Assembly: GCA_041659285.1 (NCBI GenBank)
Contig: JBAZYO010000006.1
Span: 310,001 to 374,000 of the forward strand
DNA length: 64,000 bases
From: Vicinamibacterales bacterium
Lineage (GTDB): Bacteria; Acidobacteriota; Vicinamibacteria; Vicinamibacterales; UBA2999
Reading direction: 5' to 3'
Shown piece after piece: positions 48,428 to 56,831 of the stretch. Under the pieces are notes generated by a model, which was not told where the DNA came from, made no database searches, and saw only the letters and a program-made list of their open reading frames with translations. The number at the start of each line of letters is the position of its first letter. The stretch's first letter is position 1. A program made the translations under genes and the position numbers.

Positions 48428-50413
48428 ATGATCGGTTCGGCGCTCTTGCTCGCGGCCCTGGCCGCCGCCACCTTCACCTTTTCAACGCTTGCCGGCACGC
48501 CCGGCTCCGTCGTCAACAGCCAGGACGGCGTGGGCACTTCCGCGCAGTTTGACGCACCGCGCGGGGTGGCCGTCGATCGAGCGGGCAACATCTACGTGGC
48601 CGACACCCGGAACAACACCGTTCGCAAAGTCTCGCCCTCAGGCGAGGTCACGACCCTCGCCGGCACGCCGGGCCTCGAAGGCCTGGTCAACGGCGCCGGA
48701 GCGGCCGCGCGTTTCAACGAACCGTTCGGCCTCGCCGTGGGCGACGCGGGCACTGTCTACGTAGCCGACGCCTCCAACAACGCGATTCGCAAGATTACGG
48801 CCGACGGCGTGGTCTCGACCGTCGCCGGCGGTGGTGGCGCGGGTTCGACCGACGGCACCGGCACGGCCGCGCGGCTGGATGAGCCCCGAGGCGTGGCGCT
48901 CGACGTCAACGGCACGCTCTACGTCTCCGACTACGACAACCACCTGATCCGCAAAGTCTCGCCGGCCGGTGTCGTCACCACGCTGGCCGGACGCGCGGAC
49001 CAGCCGGGTAACGCTGATGGCATTGGCACTGCCGCTTCATTCCGCGGCCCCATGGGCATTGCCGTGGACGCCACGGGCATCGTCTACGTCGCCGACACCG
49101 GCAATCGCGCCGTCCGCCGCATCACCACCGCTGGCACTGTGACGACGCTGGCGTTGACCGGTTCGTCGCTGAGCGAACCACGCGGGATCGCGGTGGATGC
49201 CGCGGGCGTCATCACCATCGCCGACTACGGCTCGCACACCATTCGCTCGATCGCCGCGAACGGCGCGGTAACGACCCTCGCGGGCGCACTCTCTAATCCC
49301 GGGACGACGGATGCGACCGGATCCGCGGCGCGGTTCCACTTCCCTTCCAGCATCGCGGCGACCAACGCTGGTGTGATTTACGTCGCCGATACAGAGAACG
49401 ACGCCATTCGCGCGATCGCGTCCGGTGCGGTCGTCGCCACCATTGCAGGACAGGCCGGCCGCACCAGCAGCGTCGATGGACAAGGCGCTGCCGCCCGCTT
49501 CGAAGATCCGTTTTCGGCCGCGGTTGACGCCGATGGCGTCGTCTTCATCGCCGACAGCGCCGCGCACGTCATCCGGCGCATCACGCCGGATGGGACGGTG
49601 ACCACCTACGCCGGCACGCCCGGATCGTACGGCAGCGCCGACGGCACGGGCGCCGCCGCGCGCTTCTACTCGCCGTTCGGCGTCGCGGCGGATCGAGCCG
49701 GCAACCTCTACGTGGCCGACAGCTTCAACAGCACGGTCCGCAAGATCGCGCCCGGCGGCATCGTGACGACGCTGGCCGGCGCCGCGCGGTCCCGGGGCCA
49801 CACTGACGGCACCGGCGCGGCCGCGCGATTCGATCAGCCGTTCGGCATCGCGGCGGATGGCAACGGCACCGTCTACGTCTCTGATGCCACGGCCAACACC
49901 ATCCGCAAGATAACGGCCGCTGGCGTGGTGTCTACACTGGCGGGACAGGGCGGCTCGGCCGGCAGCGCGGATGGCACGGGCACGAGCGCCAGGTTCACGG
50001 TGCCCTACGGCATCGCGGTGGACACGGCGGGCACGGTGTTCGTCGTGGACCACGGCAACCACACGATTCGCCGCGTCACCGCGGAGGGCGTCGTCTCGAC
50101 GCTGGCCGGAACGGCGGGTAGCGCCGGATCCGCGGACGGAACCGGCGCCGCGAGCCGGTTTCGGTATCCATCTGGAGTGGCGGTTGATCGCGAGGGGAAC
50201 GTGTTCGTCGCCGATACCGACAACCACCTGATTCGGCAGGTCACCCCGTCAGGCGAGGTGACGACGGTGGGCGGTTCGGGCAGCCCGGGATCAACCGACG
50301 GTGTCGGCACGGCAGCGCGGTTCTTCAATCCGAAGGGCGTTGCCGCTGATGCTGCCGGTCGCATCTACGTAGCCGACCGTAGCAACCACACCGTTCGGCT
50401 CGGCACACGCTAG
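48428..50413 (+). CDS. NHL-repeat beta-propeller protein (12 repeats)
   Basis: A 661-residue exported protein built almost entirely of about 55-residue NHL repeats. Each repeat has the pattern GVAVDxxGNIYVADTxNNTVRKVxxxGxVTTLAG with a DGTGxAARFxxP spacer. Twelve IYVAD-like strands can be counted, enough for two six-bladed propellers. There is a short hydrophobic start (ALLLAALAAATFTFSTLAG). NHL propellers bind ligands or proteins; no catalytic residue is evident. Adjacent repeats are close in sequence, so expansion or contraction by recombination is likely. Confidence 0.88.
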   Translation: MIGSALLLAALAAATFTFSTLAGTPGSVVNSQDGVGTSAQFDAPRGVAVDRAGNIYVADTRNNTVRKVSPSGEVTTLAGTPGLEGLVNGAGAAARFNEPFGLAVGDAGTVYVADASNNAIRKITADGVVSTVAGGGGAGSTDGTGTAARLDEPRGVALDVNGTLYVSDYDNHLIRKVSPAGVVTTLAGRADQPGNADGIGTAASFRGPMGIAVDATGIVYVADTGNRAVRRITTAGTVTTLALTGSSLSEPRGIAVDAAGVITIADYGSHTIRSIAANGAVTTLAGALSNPGTTDATGSAARFHFPSSIAATNAGVIYVADTENDAIRAIASGAVVATIAGQAGRTSSVDGQGAAARFEDPFSAAVDADGVVFIADSAAHVIRRITPDGTVTTYAGTPGSYGSADGTGAAARFYSPFGVAADRAGNLYVADSFNSTVRKIAPGGIVTTLAGAARSRGHTDGTGAAARFDQPFGIAADGNGTVYVSDATANTIRKITAAGVVSTLAGQGGSAGSADGTGTSARFTVPYGIAVDTAGTVFVVDHGNHTIRRVTAEGVVSTLAGTAGSAGSADGTGAASRFRYPSGVAVDREGNVFVADTDNHLIRQVTPSGEVTTVGGSGSPGSTDGVGTAARFFNPKGVAADAAGRIYVADRSNHTVRLGTR

Positions 50414-50432
50414 ACCCGCGGACAGCCTCGGA

Positions 50433-50463
50433 ATACGTATGATGGCGCTATAATCATACGTAT
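50433..50463 (+). promoter_or_regulatory. Promoter and palindromic operator of the RHH-PIN toxin-antitoxin pair
   Basis: ATACGTATGAT at 50433-50443 and ATCATACGTAT at 50453-50463 are perfect 11-bp inverted arms. A perfect TATAAT box lies between them at 50449-50454, and the antitoxin ATG (50462) overlaps the right arm. The -10 to ATG distance of 7 bases implies a leaderless transcript. Autoregulation by the antitoxin is the expected logic. Confidence 0.8.
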
Positions 50464-50692
50464 GGCCAAACTCACCCTCAGCGTGGATGAGCGCATCGTC
50501 GAGCGTGCCAAGGCTTATGCCCTGGCGCAAGGGACCTCGGTCTCCGGGCTGGTCGAAAAGCTGCTCGACCTGGTGGCCACCCCGACCGGCAAGACCGGCG
50601 ACGCACCAGCCGTTCTCAGCAAGCTCCGCGGCTCACTCAAACGCGGCTCATCTGCGGACTACCACCGGTATCTCGCACGCAAGTACCGATGA
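50462..50692 (+). CDS. Ribbon-helix-helix type antitoxin (DUF6364-like)
   Basis: A 76-residue protein: KLTLSVDERIVERAKAYALAQGTSVSGLVEKLLDLVA is a typical RHH DNA-binding N-terminus (beta-strand then two helices), followed by a disordered toxin-binding tail (LRGSLKRGSSADYHRYLARKYR). It overlaps the PIN-domain gene by 4 bp. It should bind the 31-bp palindrome at 50433-50463 and neutralise the toxin. Confidence 0.85.
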   Translation: MAKLTLSVDERIVERAKAYALAQGTSVSGLVEKLLDLVATPTGKTGDAPAVLSKLRGSLKRGSSADYHRYLARKYR

Positions 50693-51108
50693 AGCGCGTG
50701 CTGCTCGACGTCAATGTCGTGCTCGATGTGCTGCTGGATCGCGCGCCATTTGCGGATGCCTCGTCGGCCATCTGGGCGGCGGTTGAGCAGGGACAGGCCG
50801 AGGGGTTGCTTTCGGCCCATGCCGTCACGACCCTGCACTATTTGAACGCAAAGGCGGTTGGCGTTCGGATGGCAAGGGAAACCACCGACGCGTTGCTCTC
50901 GGTTTTTGCGGTAGCCAGCGTGGACGGTGCCGTGCTGAACGCAGCTCTAGCCTTGAATTGGACCGATTTCGAGGACGCGGTCACGGCGGCGGCCGCCAAG
51001 CGCGCGAAGTGTGATGCCCTGGTTACGCGAAATCCCAGCGACTTCAAGGGCTCGCCCGTACGGGTGCTCACCCCTTCTGAAGCCGCGGCGTGGCTCGCTT
51101 CCCGATGA
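50689..51108 (+). CDS. PIN-domain toxin (VapC-like RNase)
   Basis: A 139-residue PIN ribonuclease: VLLDVNVVLDVLLDRAPF (first Asp of the acidic site), SAHAVTTLHYL, LNWTDFEDAVTAAAAKRAKCDALVTRNPSDF (ED and D residues). The four acidic positions of the PIN active site appear present. Downstream partner of the RHH antitoxin in a type II toxin-antitoxin module; VapC-type toxins cut tRNA or rRNA. Confidence 0.88.
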   Translation: MKRVLLDVNVVLDVLLDRAPFADASSAIWAAVEQGQAEGLLSAHAVTTLHYLNAKAVGVRMARETTDALLSVFAVASVDGAVLNAALALNWTDFEDAVTAAAAKRAKCDALVTRNPSDFKGSPVRVLTPSEAAAWLASR

Positions 51109-51146
51109 CCAGCGGCGGGCCATGGAGTCGTGTAACTGTATACATC

Positions 51147-51410
51147 GTGCCGGAAACCACCAACGTGTCCGCGGTCGTTACGATCAGGCTGACTCCTGAG
51201 CTGGAGCGCCGGCTCGCGCGGGAGGCCCGCCGATTGCGGCGCAGCCGGAGCGAGGTCGCGCGCGCGATCCTCGAAGCCCACCTCGCGGGCCCGGTCGTCG
51301 ATCCGCACATAGAGGCACGGCGTCAATCGCTGCTGGCCAGCGCACAGGACGCCGACCGTGCCACCCTCGACTTCATCGAGCACGCCGGGGATCCCCGCGG
51401 GGGGAAATAA
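51147..51410 (+). CDS. Ribbon-helix-helix antitoxin (MazE-like partner)
   Basis: An 87-residue protein from a GTG at 51147: NVSAVVTIRLTPELERRLAREARRLRRSRSEVARAILEAHL is an RHH domain, then an acidic tail DADRATLDFIEHAGDPRGG that matches antitoxins paired with MazF. The 51090 ATG would add residues that overlap the preceding PIN gene and are not domain-supported. Confidence 0.75.
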   Translation: MPETTNVSAVVTIRLTPELERRLAREARRLRRSRSEVARAILEAHLAGPVVDPHIEARRQSLLASAQDADRATLDFIEHAGDPRGGK

Positions 51411-51734
51411 CCCGCGGCGCCGTCGTCATTGTCTCGGCCCGCGGTGCCTACAACCGGTGAGCCCAGGCCCGCACTCGTCGTCCAGAACGACTCGTTCAAT
51501 CCCACGCATGCCAGCGTGACCATCTGTCCGATCACAACGGCGTGCATCGATGCGCCGCTCTTCCGGGTCAACGTGCCGCCGGGTGAGCGCACCGGCCTGA
51601 AGTCGGCATCCCAGGTGATGGTGGACAAGATCGTGAGCGTGCCGCGCGCCAGCATCGTGCGTGAAGTCGGGCGCTGTGACGAGGCCGCATCGCATGCCGT
51701 GGAAGATGCGCTGAGAAACTGGCTCGGCCTGTAA
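51404..51734 (+). pseudogene. MazF/PemK-type toxin with a frameshift
   Basis: The MazF N-terminus TRGAVVIVSARGAYN is encoded in one frame (51410-51454) and the rest, GEPRPALVVQNDSFNPTHAS to the C-terminal LRNWLGL, in another (from about 51456 to 51734). Skipping one C at about 51455 joins them into normal MazF wording. In the first frame no ATG/GTG is available downstream of the antitoxin. A TTG at 51429 could start the second frame but would lack the first beta strands. Either a decayed toxin or a base error in the assembly. Confidence 0.75.
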
Positions 51735-51750
51735 CAGGCCGGAGACGACG

Positions 51751-51774
51751 GTCCGGGTATAGCCGGACGCTACA
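51751..51774. repeat. Dispersed GTCCGG/CCGGAC repeat
   Basis: GTCCGG-GTATAG-CCGGAC then GCTACAT, related to the copies at 36087-36132. Located between the MazF remnant and the hydrolase gene. Confidence 0.5.
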
Positions 51775-51807
51775 TCCCCGCTGAATGCCCGGCCGTATAA
51801 TCCCGCC

Positions 51808-53802
51808 ATGATCAGATTCTTGCTCGTGGCCCTCCTTGTCAGTCAGGCCCTTACCGGCATCGCTGAAGCAGGCGTCACGCGGCTGCGCATCGAGCGCCGC
51901 GAGACGGTGCTCGCGGGCAAGCCGTTCGGCGCCGCCGGTCCGTACGAGAAACTGGTCGGCAAGGTCGACTTCGCCCTCGACCCGTCTCTTCCACAGAACC
52001 AGGGTATCGTCGATCTGAAGCTGGCGCCGCGCAACGCGCAGGGCCTCGTCGAGTTCTCCGCCGATTTCTATCTGCTGAAGCCGGTTGATCCCACCCGCGG
52101 CAACGGCCGCTTGTTCTACGAGGCCGGCAATCGCGGCACCAAGCGCATCCTTCCCGTCTTCCAGGACGCCGCCAATTCACCCGATCCGACGACGGCCGCG
52201 GAGTTTGGCAATGGTGCGCTGATGCGACAAGGCTTCTCGCTGCTGTGGATGGGATGGCAATGGGACGTGCCCGAAGGCCGGATGCGGATGGAGATTCCCA
52301 TCGCCACCGAGAACGGCCGGCCGATCACCGGACTGGTGCGCGGCAACTTCATTCCCGGCCCCAACGCGAACACCGCCTCGGTGGCTGACCGCGGACATCT
52401 CGCCTACCCGGTTGCCGATCCCACGAGTCCCGAGAACAAGCTGCTCGTCCGGCGGCTGCCCACCGATGCTCCGAGGGAGATCGCGCGGGCCACATGGCGC
52501 TTCACCGGCCCGGGCGCGGTGACCCTGGATCGCAGCTTCGAGCCCGGCCTCATCTACGACGTGGTCTATCGCGCCCGCGACCCCCGCGTGATTGGAGTGG
52601 GCCTGGCCGGGACGCGCGACATCATCAGCTTCTTCAAGCACGCGACGGCCGCGGCGGGCAATCCGCTTCCGGGCATCACGCTCGCCTTGGGCTGGGGCGT
52701 GTCGCAGACCGGCCGCTTCCTGCGCCATTTCGTCTACGAGGGGTTCAACGAAGACGAGGGCGGACAGATCGTGTTCGACGGGGTGTTCGACCAGGTCGGC
52801 GGCGCCGGCCGCGGATCGTTCAACCACCGCTTCGGGCAGCAGTCACGCGACCAGCTCCAGCACTTCAACATTCTCTATCCCGTGGACATGTTCCCCTTCA
52901 CGGACGTGGACCAGACGGATCCGGAGACCGGCGTTACCGACGGCGTCTTGCGCCAGGCGACCCGGAGCAACACGGTTCCGAAGTTCTTCCACGTGCTGAC
53001 CGACTCCGAGTACTTCAACCGGGCCGGCTCGCTGGTGCACACCGATGTCACCGGCACGCGCGACATCGCGCCACCGCCGACCAGCCGCATCTACTTCATC
53101 GCCTCTGCTCCGCACATCGTCGGGGCCTTTCCTCCTGCGCCGTACGCGGATCCGGACTTCGTCGGCCGCGCCGACATGAACACGCTGGTCTACACGCCGG
53201 TGATTCGCGCCCTGTTCCGCGCGCTCGATCGCTGGGTGGCGGAAGGCGTGGAGCCGCCAGCGAGCCGCTATCCCCAGCTGGCCAACGGCACGCTCACGAC
53301 CGTGGAGGCGTCTGGCTGGCCGGCCATTCCCGGCTACGCGCGGCCACACTCGCCGATGACAACCTACCGCCTGGATTTCGGGCCCGAGTGGGCGAAGGGC
53401 ATCGTCACGAAGGAGCCGCCAGACATCGGCAAGCCGTTCATTGGCCGCGTGCCGGCCGTGGATGAAGCCGGCAACGATCGCGCCGGCATCCGGCTGCCGG
53501 AGATTGCCGTGCCGCTGGCCACGCACACCGGGTGGAATTACCGCCGCGCGTCGATCGGCGCGCCCGACCGGCTGGCGAGCGAGATTGGATCATACTTGCC
53601 GCTGCCGCGCACCCGCGCAGACCGCGAACGCACCGGCGACAGCCGCAGGTCGATCGCGGAACGCTACGCGAGCCGCGAAGACTACCTCGGCCGCATCTCG
53701 CTGGCCGCCGTGGCGTTGGTCGAAGAGGGGTTCCTGCTGGCCGAGGACGTGCCCGCCGCGATCCAGCGGGCGCTGGCTCATTATGACTGGGCCGCAAGAT
53801 AG
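51808..53802 (+). CDS. Exported alpha/beta-hydrolase domain protein (Abhydrolase_10 type)
   Basis: A 664-residue protein with signal peptide (LLVALLVSQALTGIAEAG). The family is the large alpha/beta-hydrolase-domain group common in Acidobacteriota: RLRIERRETVLAGKPFGAAGPYEKLVGKVDFALDP at the start, YEAGNRGTKRILP, GFSLLWMGWQWDVP, the nucleophile elbow GWGVSQTGRFLRHFVYEGFNEDE with Ser of GVSQTG, and a C-terminal part with FHVLTDSEYFNRAGSL and YFIASAPHIVG. Substrate unknown. Confidence 0.88.
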   Translation: MIRFLLVALLVSQALTGIAEAGVTRLRIERRETVLAGKPFGAAGPYEKLVGKVDFALDPSLPQNQGIVDLKLAPRNAQGLVEFSADFYLLKPVDPTRGNGRLFYEAGNRGTKRILPVFQDAANSPDPTTAAEFGNGALMRQGFSLLWMGWQWDVPEGRMRMEIPIATENGRPITGLVRGNFIPGPNANTASVADRGHLAYPVADPTSPENKLLVRRLPTDAPREIARATWRFTGPGAVTLDRSFEPGLIYDVVYRARDPRVIGVGLAGTRDIISFFKHATAAAGNPLPGITLALGWGVSQTGRFLRHFVYEGFNEDEGGQIVFDGVFDQVGGAGRGSFNHRFGQQSRDQLQHFNILYPVDMFPFTDVDQTDPETGVTDGVLRQATRSNTVPKFFHVLTDSEYFNRAGSLVHTDVTGTRDIAPPPTSRIYFIASAPHIVGAFPPAPYADPDFVGRADMNTLVYTPVIRALFRALDRWVAEGVEPPASRYPQLANGTLTTVEASGWPAIPGYARPHSPMTTYRLDFGPEWAKGIVTKEPPDIGKPFIGRVPAVDEAGNDRAGIRLPEIAVPLATHTGWNYRRASIGAPDRLASEIGSYLPLPRTRADRERTGDSRRSIAERYASREDYLGRISLAAVALVEEGFLLAEDVPAAIQRALAHYDWAAR

Positions 53803-53813
53803 GTCACAGACGA

Positions 53814-54150
53814 CAGCCGCAGATTTGGACGCAGATTCGGTCCTCACGAATCACAGCCGCAGATTGGACGCCGATTTCTGGTCTTCACAATCAACGCCGC
53901 CGATTGGAGGCCGATTTCTGGTCTTCACGATCACAGCCGCAGATTGGACGCCGATTTCTGGTCCTCACGAATCACAGCCGCAGATTGGACGCCGATTTCT
54001 GGTCCTCACGAATCACAGCCGCAGATTGGACGCCGATTTCTGATTCTCACGAATCACAGCGACAGATTGGACGCCGACTTCGGGCCTTCACGATCACGGC
54101 CGCAGACTCAGACGCAGGTTTCGGGCCTCACCAATGCAGCCGCAGATTCA
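53814..54150 (+). repeat. CAGCCGCAGATT tandem array, nine units of 40-41 bp (left arm, locus D)
   Basis: Units begin at 53814, 53854, 53894, 53934, 53975, 54016, 54057, 54097 and 54137. Consensus: CAGCCGCAGATTGGACGCCG then ATTTCTGGTCCTCACGAATCA. Units 4-6 are nearly identical, the outer ones diverged. The array starts right after the hydrolase stop and is followed by about 195 bases without recognisable features up to the GxxExxY gene. Confidence 0.92.
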
Positions 54151-54345
54151 CGCCAGCCAACGATGCTCACTCACGCCTGACGAGGCAAGAATTGCCGCAG
54201 CCGAAAGGCGCCCATGTTGCAGTTTCTCCGATGTGGTCGCTCGGCCCGTGCATCCCCGTCCGGGCCCGCTCCTGTCGCCTCAACCACTTACAGCGATGGC
54301 GGGATGATCGGGCCTGCGGCACGTCAATTGGATGTTCTGGGCCGC

Positions 54346-54735
54346 ATGAACATGCCACAGCCCGGACGAGACGAGAGAACGTTCGCGATCATCGGCGCCG
54401 CCATGGAGGTCCATCGGGTCCTGCGCAGGGGCTTTCTCGAGGCGATCTACTACGAAGCGCTGGCTCACGAGTTCACGCTGCGCGACATCCCCTTCACGAC
54501 GCAGTTGCCGTGCTCGGTGGAGTACAAGGGGCAACGGCTTCACGGCTCTTACAAGCTGGACTTCGTCTGCTTCGACAACGTGATTGTCGAGGTCAAGGCC
54601 AGTTCGGCCACCGTGCCCGCCGATTACGCGCAAGTTCTGAACTACCTTGCCGTCAGCGGCCACGAGATCGCCCTGCTGGTCAACTTCGGCCGGCCATCGC
54701 TGGAGTATCGCCGGTTCGCGATGAGCGAACCATGA
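54346..54735 (+). CDS. GxxExxY family protein (PD-(D/E)XK nuclease-like)
   Basis: A 129-residue protein of TIGR04256 type. The name-giving motif is GFLEAIYYEAL; it is preceded by FAIIGAAMEVHRVL. The nuclease-like core is LDFVCFDNVIVEVKAS (Asp ... Glu-x-Lys), followed by QVLNYLAVSGHEIALLVNFGRPSLEYRRF. The D...ExK arrangement is that of PD-(D/E)XK enzymes, but no activity has been shown for the family to my knowledge. The ATG at 54346 is chosen at the family boundary. It stands alone between two inverted repeat arrays with the same period. Confidence 0.88.
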   Translation: MNMPQPGRDERTFAIIGAAMEVHRVLRRGFLEAIYYEALAHEFTLRDIPFTTQLPCSVEYKGQRLHGSYKLDFVCFDNVIVEVKASSATVPADYAQVLNYLAVSGHEIALLVNFGRPSLEYRRFAMSEP

Positions 54736-54769
54736 AACGGATCGGCCGCCGCATATAGCGGGAGCTCGA

Positions 54770-54915
54770 ATCGGCGTCTAATCTGCGGCTGCCAGCCGTG
54801 AGGATTTTGAATCTGCGTTTAATCTGCGGCTGTCAGCCGTGAGAATCTTGAATCTGCTGTTTAATCTGCGGCTGCCAGCCGTGAGAATCTTGAATCTGCG
54901 TCCAATCTGCGGCTG
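54770..54915 (-). repeat. AATCTGCGGCTG tandem array, four units of 41-42 bp (right arm, locus D)
   Basis: AATCTGCGGCTG begins at 54780, 54821, 54863 and 54904. The inter-core sequence (CCAGCCGTGAGAATCTTGAA then TCTGCG) is the complement of a diverged version of the unit at 53814-54150, with CTCACG and GCAGATT at matching positions. So it is the same repeat in inverted orientation on the other side of the GxxExxY gene. Confidence 0.9.
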
Positions 54916-54928
54916 TGATCGTGCGGCC

Positions 54929-55948
54929 CTACTTCTTGACGTGCCGTTCCAGCATGCGGCGGCGGACCACACCGCCGTAGACGTTGCCCTGGGCGTCCAC
55001 GCCAATGCCTTCGGCGCCGGCGTGATCCGCCGCGGTTGATTCCTGGTCCTCGATGAAGGCGGTGACGCGCCCGCCGCGGGCGCTGCCGATGCGGATGCCC
55101 TTCTTGATGCCCGGCAGTTCATGGGCGCCGGTGTCGGTCCCCCACGACTCCGAATCAGCCACATACATCGTGTCGTCGCCGGTGATGACGATGCCACTGG
55201 GCCGGCCGAACTGGCGCCACTCGTCCAGCACCTGGCCGTCCTGGCTGTAGATCACGATGCGGTTGTTCTCGCGGTCGCCGACGAACAGCCGGCCGCGCGA
55301 GTCCATGGCCAGGGTGTGCGGCTCGCTCAGCTCGCCGCGACCGGAGCCCTTGCGGCCCCATTCCTTGATGAACTTGCCGTCCTCGCTGAAGTGCATCACG
55401 CGGTTGTTCTTGCCGTTGCGGTGACTATCGGTGATGAACAGATCGCCGTTCGGAGCGATGACGACGTCGGTGGGTTGGTCGAAGAGGCTGGGACCCGAAC
55501 CGCTGACACCGGCCCGGCCGAGCGTCATCAGCACCTTGCCCTCGGGACTGAACTTGATGGCCTGGTGCCCCTTGCCTGGCGCATTGCCGGCGTCGGTCAT
55601 CCACAGGTTGCCGTCACGATCGACGGCGCCGCCGTGCGGAAAGATCAGCATGCCCTGTCCGAAGGCGGCGAGGAGCTTGCCGCCGGCGCTGTATTTCAGG
55701 ATGGGCGCCTCGGGCCGGCCGGCGCACGAGTTCTCGAAGCAGCGATGGACCACGTAGATGGTGCCGTCTGGCGCGGGCTCAATCGCGGTCACCGCCGCCC
55801 ACTTCACGCCGGGCGGCAGCTCTCCCCAATCGCGGGTCGTGGTGTACGGCTGTGGCAGGTCGTTGCGGGGCTGGCTCCCCTGTTGGGCGAAGGCCGGGAA
55901 GACAGCGAGGGCCGCAACGGTGAACGTGAGCATTCGGAGTGGCACCAT
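54929..55948 (-). CDS. Exported NHL/six-bladed beta-propeller protein
   Basis: A 339-residue protein with signal peptide (LTFTVAALAVFPAFAQQ) and NHL-type blades: IEPAPDGTIYVVHR, HGGAVDRDGNLWMTDAGN, TDVVIAPNGDLFITDSHRN, HTLAMDSRGRLFVGDRENNRI, SGIVITGDDTMYVADSES, EGIGVDAQGNVYGGVVRR. It resembles peptidyl-alpha-hydroxyglycine lyase-like propellers. Start at ATG 55948 with an AGGAG site directly upstream on the coding strand; the divergent acetyltransferase starts 33 bp away. Confidence 0.87.
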   Translation of the reverse strand: MVPLRMLTFTVAALAVFPAFAQQGSQPRNDLPQPYTTTRDWGELPPGVKWAAVTAIEPAPDGTIYVVHRCFENSCAGRPEAPILKYSAGGKLLAAFGQGMLIFPHGGAVDRDGNLWMTDAGNAPGKGHQAIKFSPEGKVLMTLGRAGVSGSGPSLFDQPTDVVIAPNGDLFITDSHRNGKNNRVMHFSEDGKFIKEWGRKGSGRGELSEPHTLAMDSRGRLFVGDRENNRIVIYSQDGQVLDEWRQFGRPSGIVITGDDTMYVADSESWGTDTGAHELPGIKKGIRIGSARGGRVTAFIEDQESTAADHAGAEGIGVDAQGNVYGGVVRRRMLERHVKK

Positions 55949-55981
55949 GGTGGCTCCTTTATACTTGAAGCCGCCTCCTTC

Positions 55982-56734
55982 ATGCCTCGCCTGACCGACC
56001 AGCACGACATCCGCGCGATCCTGCGCCGCGACCCGGTGTGGGGTGTCTATGCGCTTGGGGATCTCGCGCCCGCGATGTTCGCCAAGACCCTGTGGTTCAC
56101 CCCGGACCTCACGCTCGTGCTGCGCGATTTCGGCACCAGCATCCTCTTCGCGACCGGACCTGGCAGCGTCCGCGAGGCGCTCGATCACGTCACCTGGCCC
56201 GTGCACCTGCAAGTGCAGCGCGACGCGCTGGATGAGATTGCACGCCACGCCCACGTGGAGAGCGAGCGCCCGATGTGGCGCATGGGCTGGCAGGGTCCAC
56301 CCGACCGCGGATGCCACATCAACCCTGGACACGCCGTGCGCCTCGGCGCGGACGATGTGCCGGCGCTGCAGCGGCTCTATGCCGACGGCGACGCCACCGG
56401 CGAGGCGCCTGACTTCTTCTTTCCGTCAATGGTGACGGCGGGCGCGTTTCGCGGCATCTACGAAGACGGCGCCCTGGCGGCGGCCGCCGGCACGCACTTG
56501 TTGTCGAGGGAAGAAGGCGCGGCGGCGATCGGCAACGTCTATACCCGCCGGGATTGCCGGGGCCGCGGATTGGGCCGCCTGGTCACCAGCGCAGTGGTCG
56601 CGTCACTTGCCGGCATCCAAACGGTTGGCCTTAACGTCCGTGCCGACAACGAGCCGGCGCTGCGGCTGTACGAAGCGCTGGGATTCGTCCGCCACTGTCC
56701 GTTTTACGAGGCGTTAGCCACGGCCAGGTATTAG
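55982..56734 (+). CDS. GNAT family N-acetyltransferase
   Basis: A 250-residue protein. The N-terminal half (DIRAILRRDPVWGVYALGDLAPAMFAKTLWF) is a degenerate GNAT-like module; the C-terminal half has the acetyl-CoA site NVYTRRDCRGRGLGRLVTSAVVASL (RGRGLG) and LNVRADNEPALRLYEALGFVRHCPFYEAL. This two-module layout occurs in the GNAT subgroup with an N-terminal FR47-like domain. Substrate unknown. Confidence 0.85.
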   Translation: MPRLTDQHDIRAILRRDPVWGVYALGDLAPAMFAKTLWFTPDLTLVLRDFGTSILFATGPGSVREALDHVTWPVHLQVQRDALDEIARHAHVESERPMWRMGWQGPPDRGCHINPGHAVRLGADDVPALQRLYADGDATGEAPDFFFPSMVTAGAFRGIYEDGALAAAAGTHLLSREEGAAAIGNVYTRRDCRGRGLGRLVTSAVVASLAGIQTVGLNVRADNEPALRLYEALGFVRHCPFYEALATARY

Positions 56735-56831
56735 CGGGGCGAAGACCTCCGCGAGGGGTGTGCCGTACGACACGACGCCCGAATCGTCAGATGGACGATC
56801 CGGGCGTTGGAGAACCTGCCTGCTCGATCGG

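Noticed and set aside
53814..54150. CRISPR array
   Set aside because: The inter-core sequence is itself repeated between units, not unique spacers, and there are no cas genes. It is a tandem repeat.
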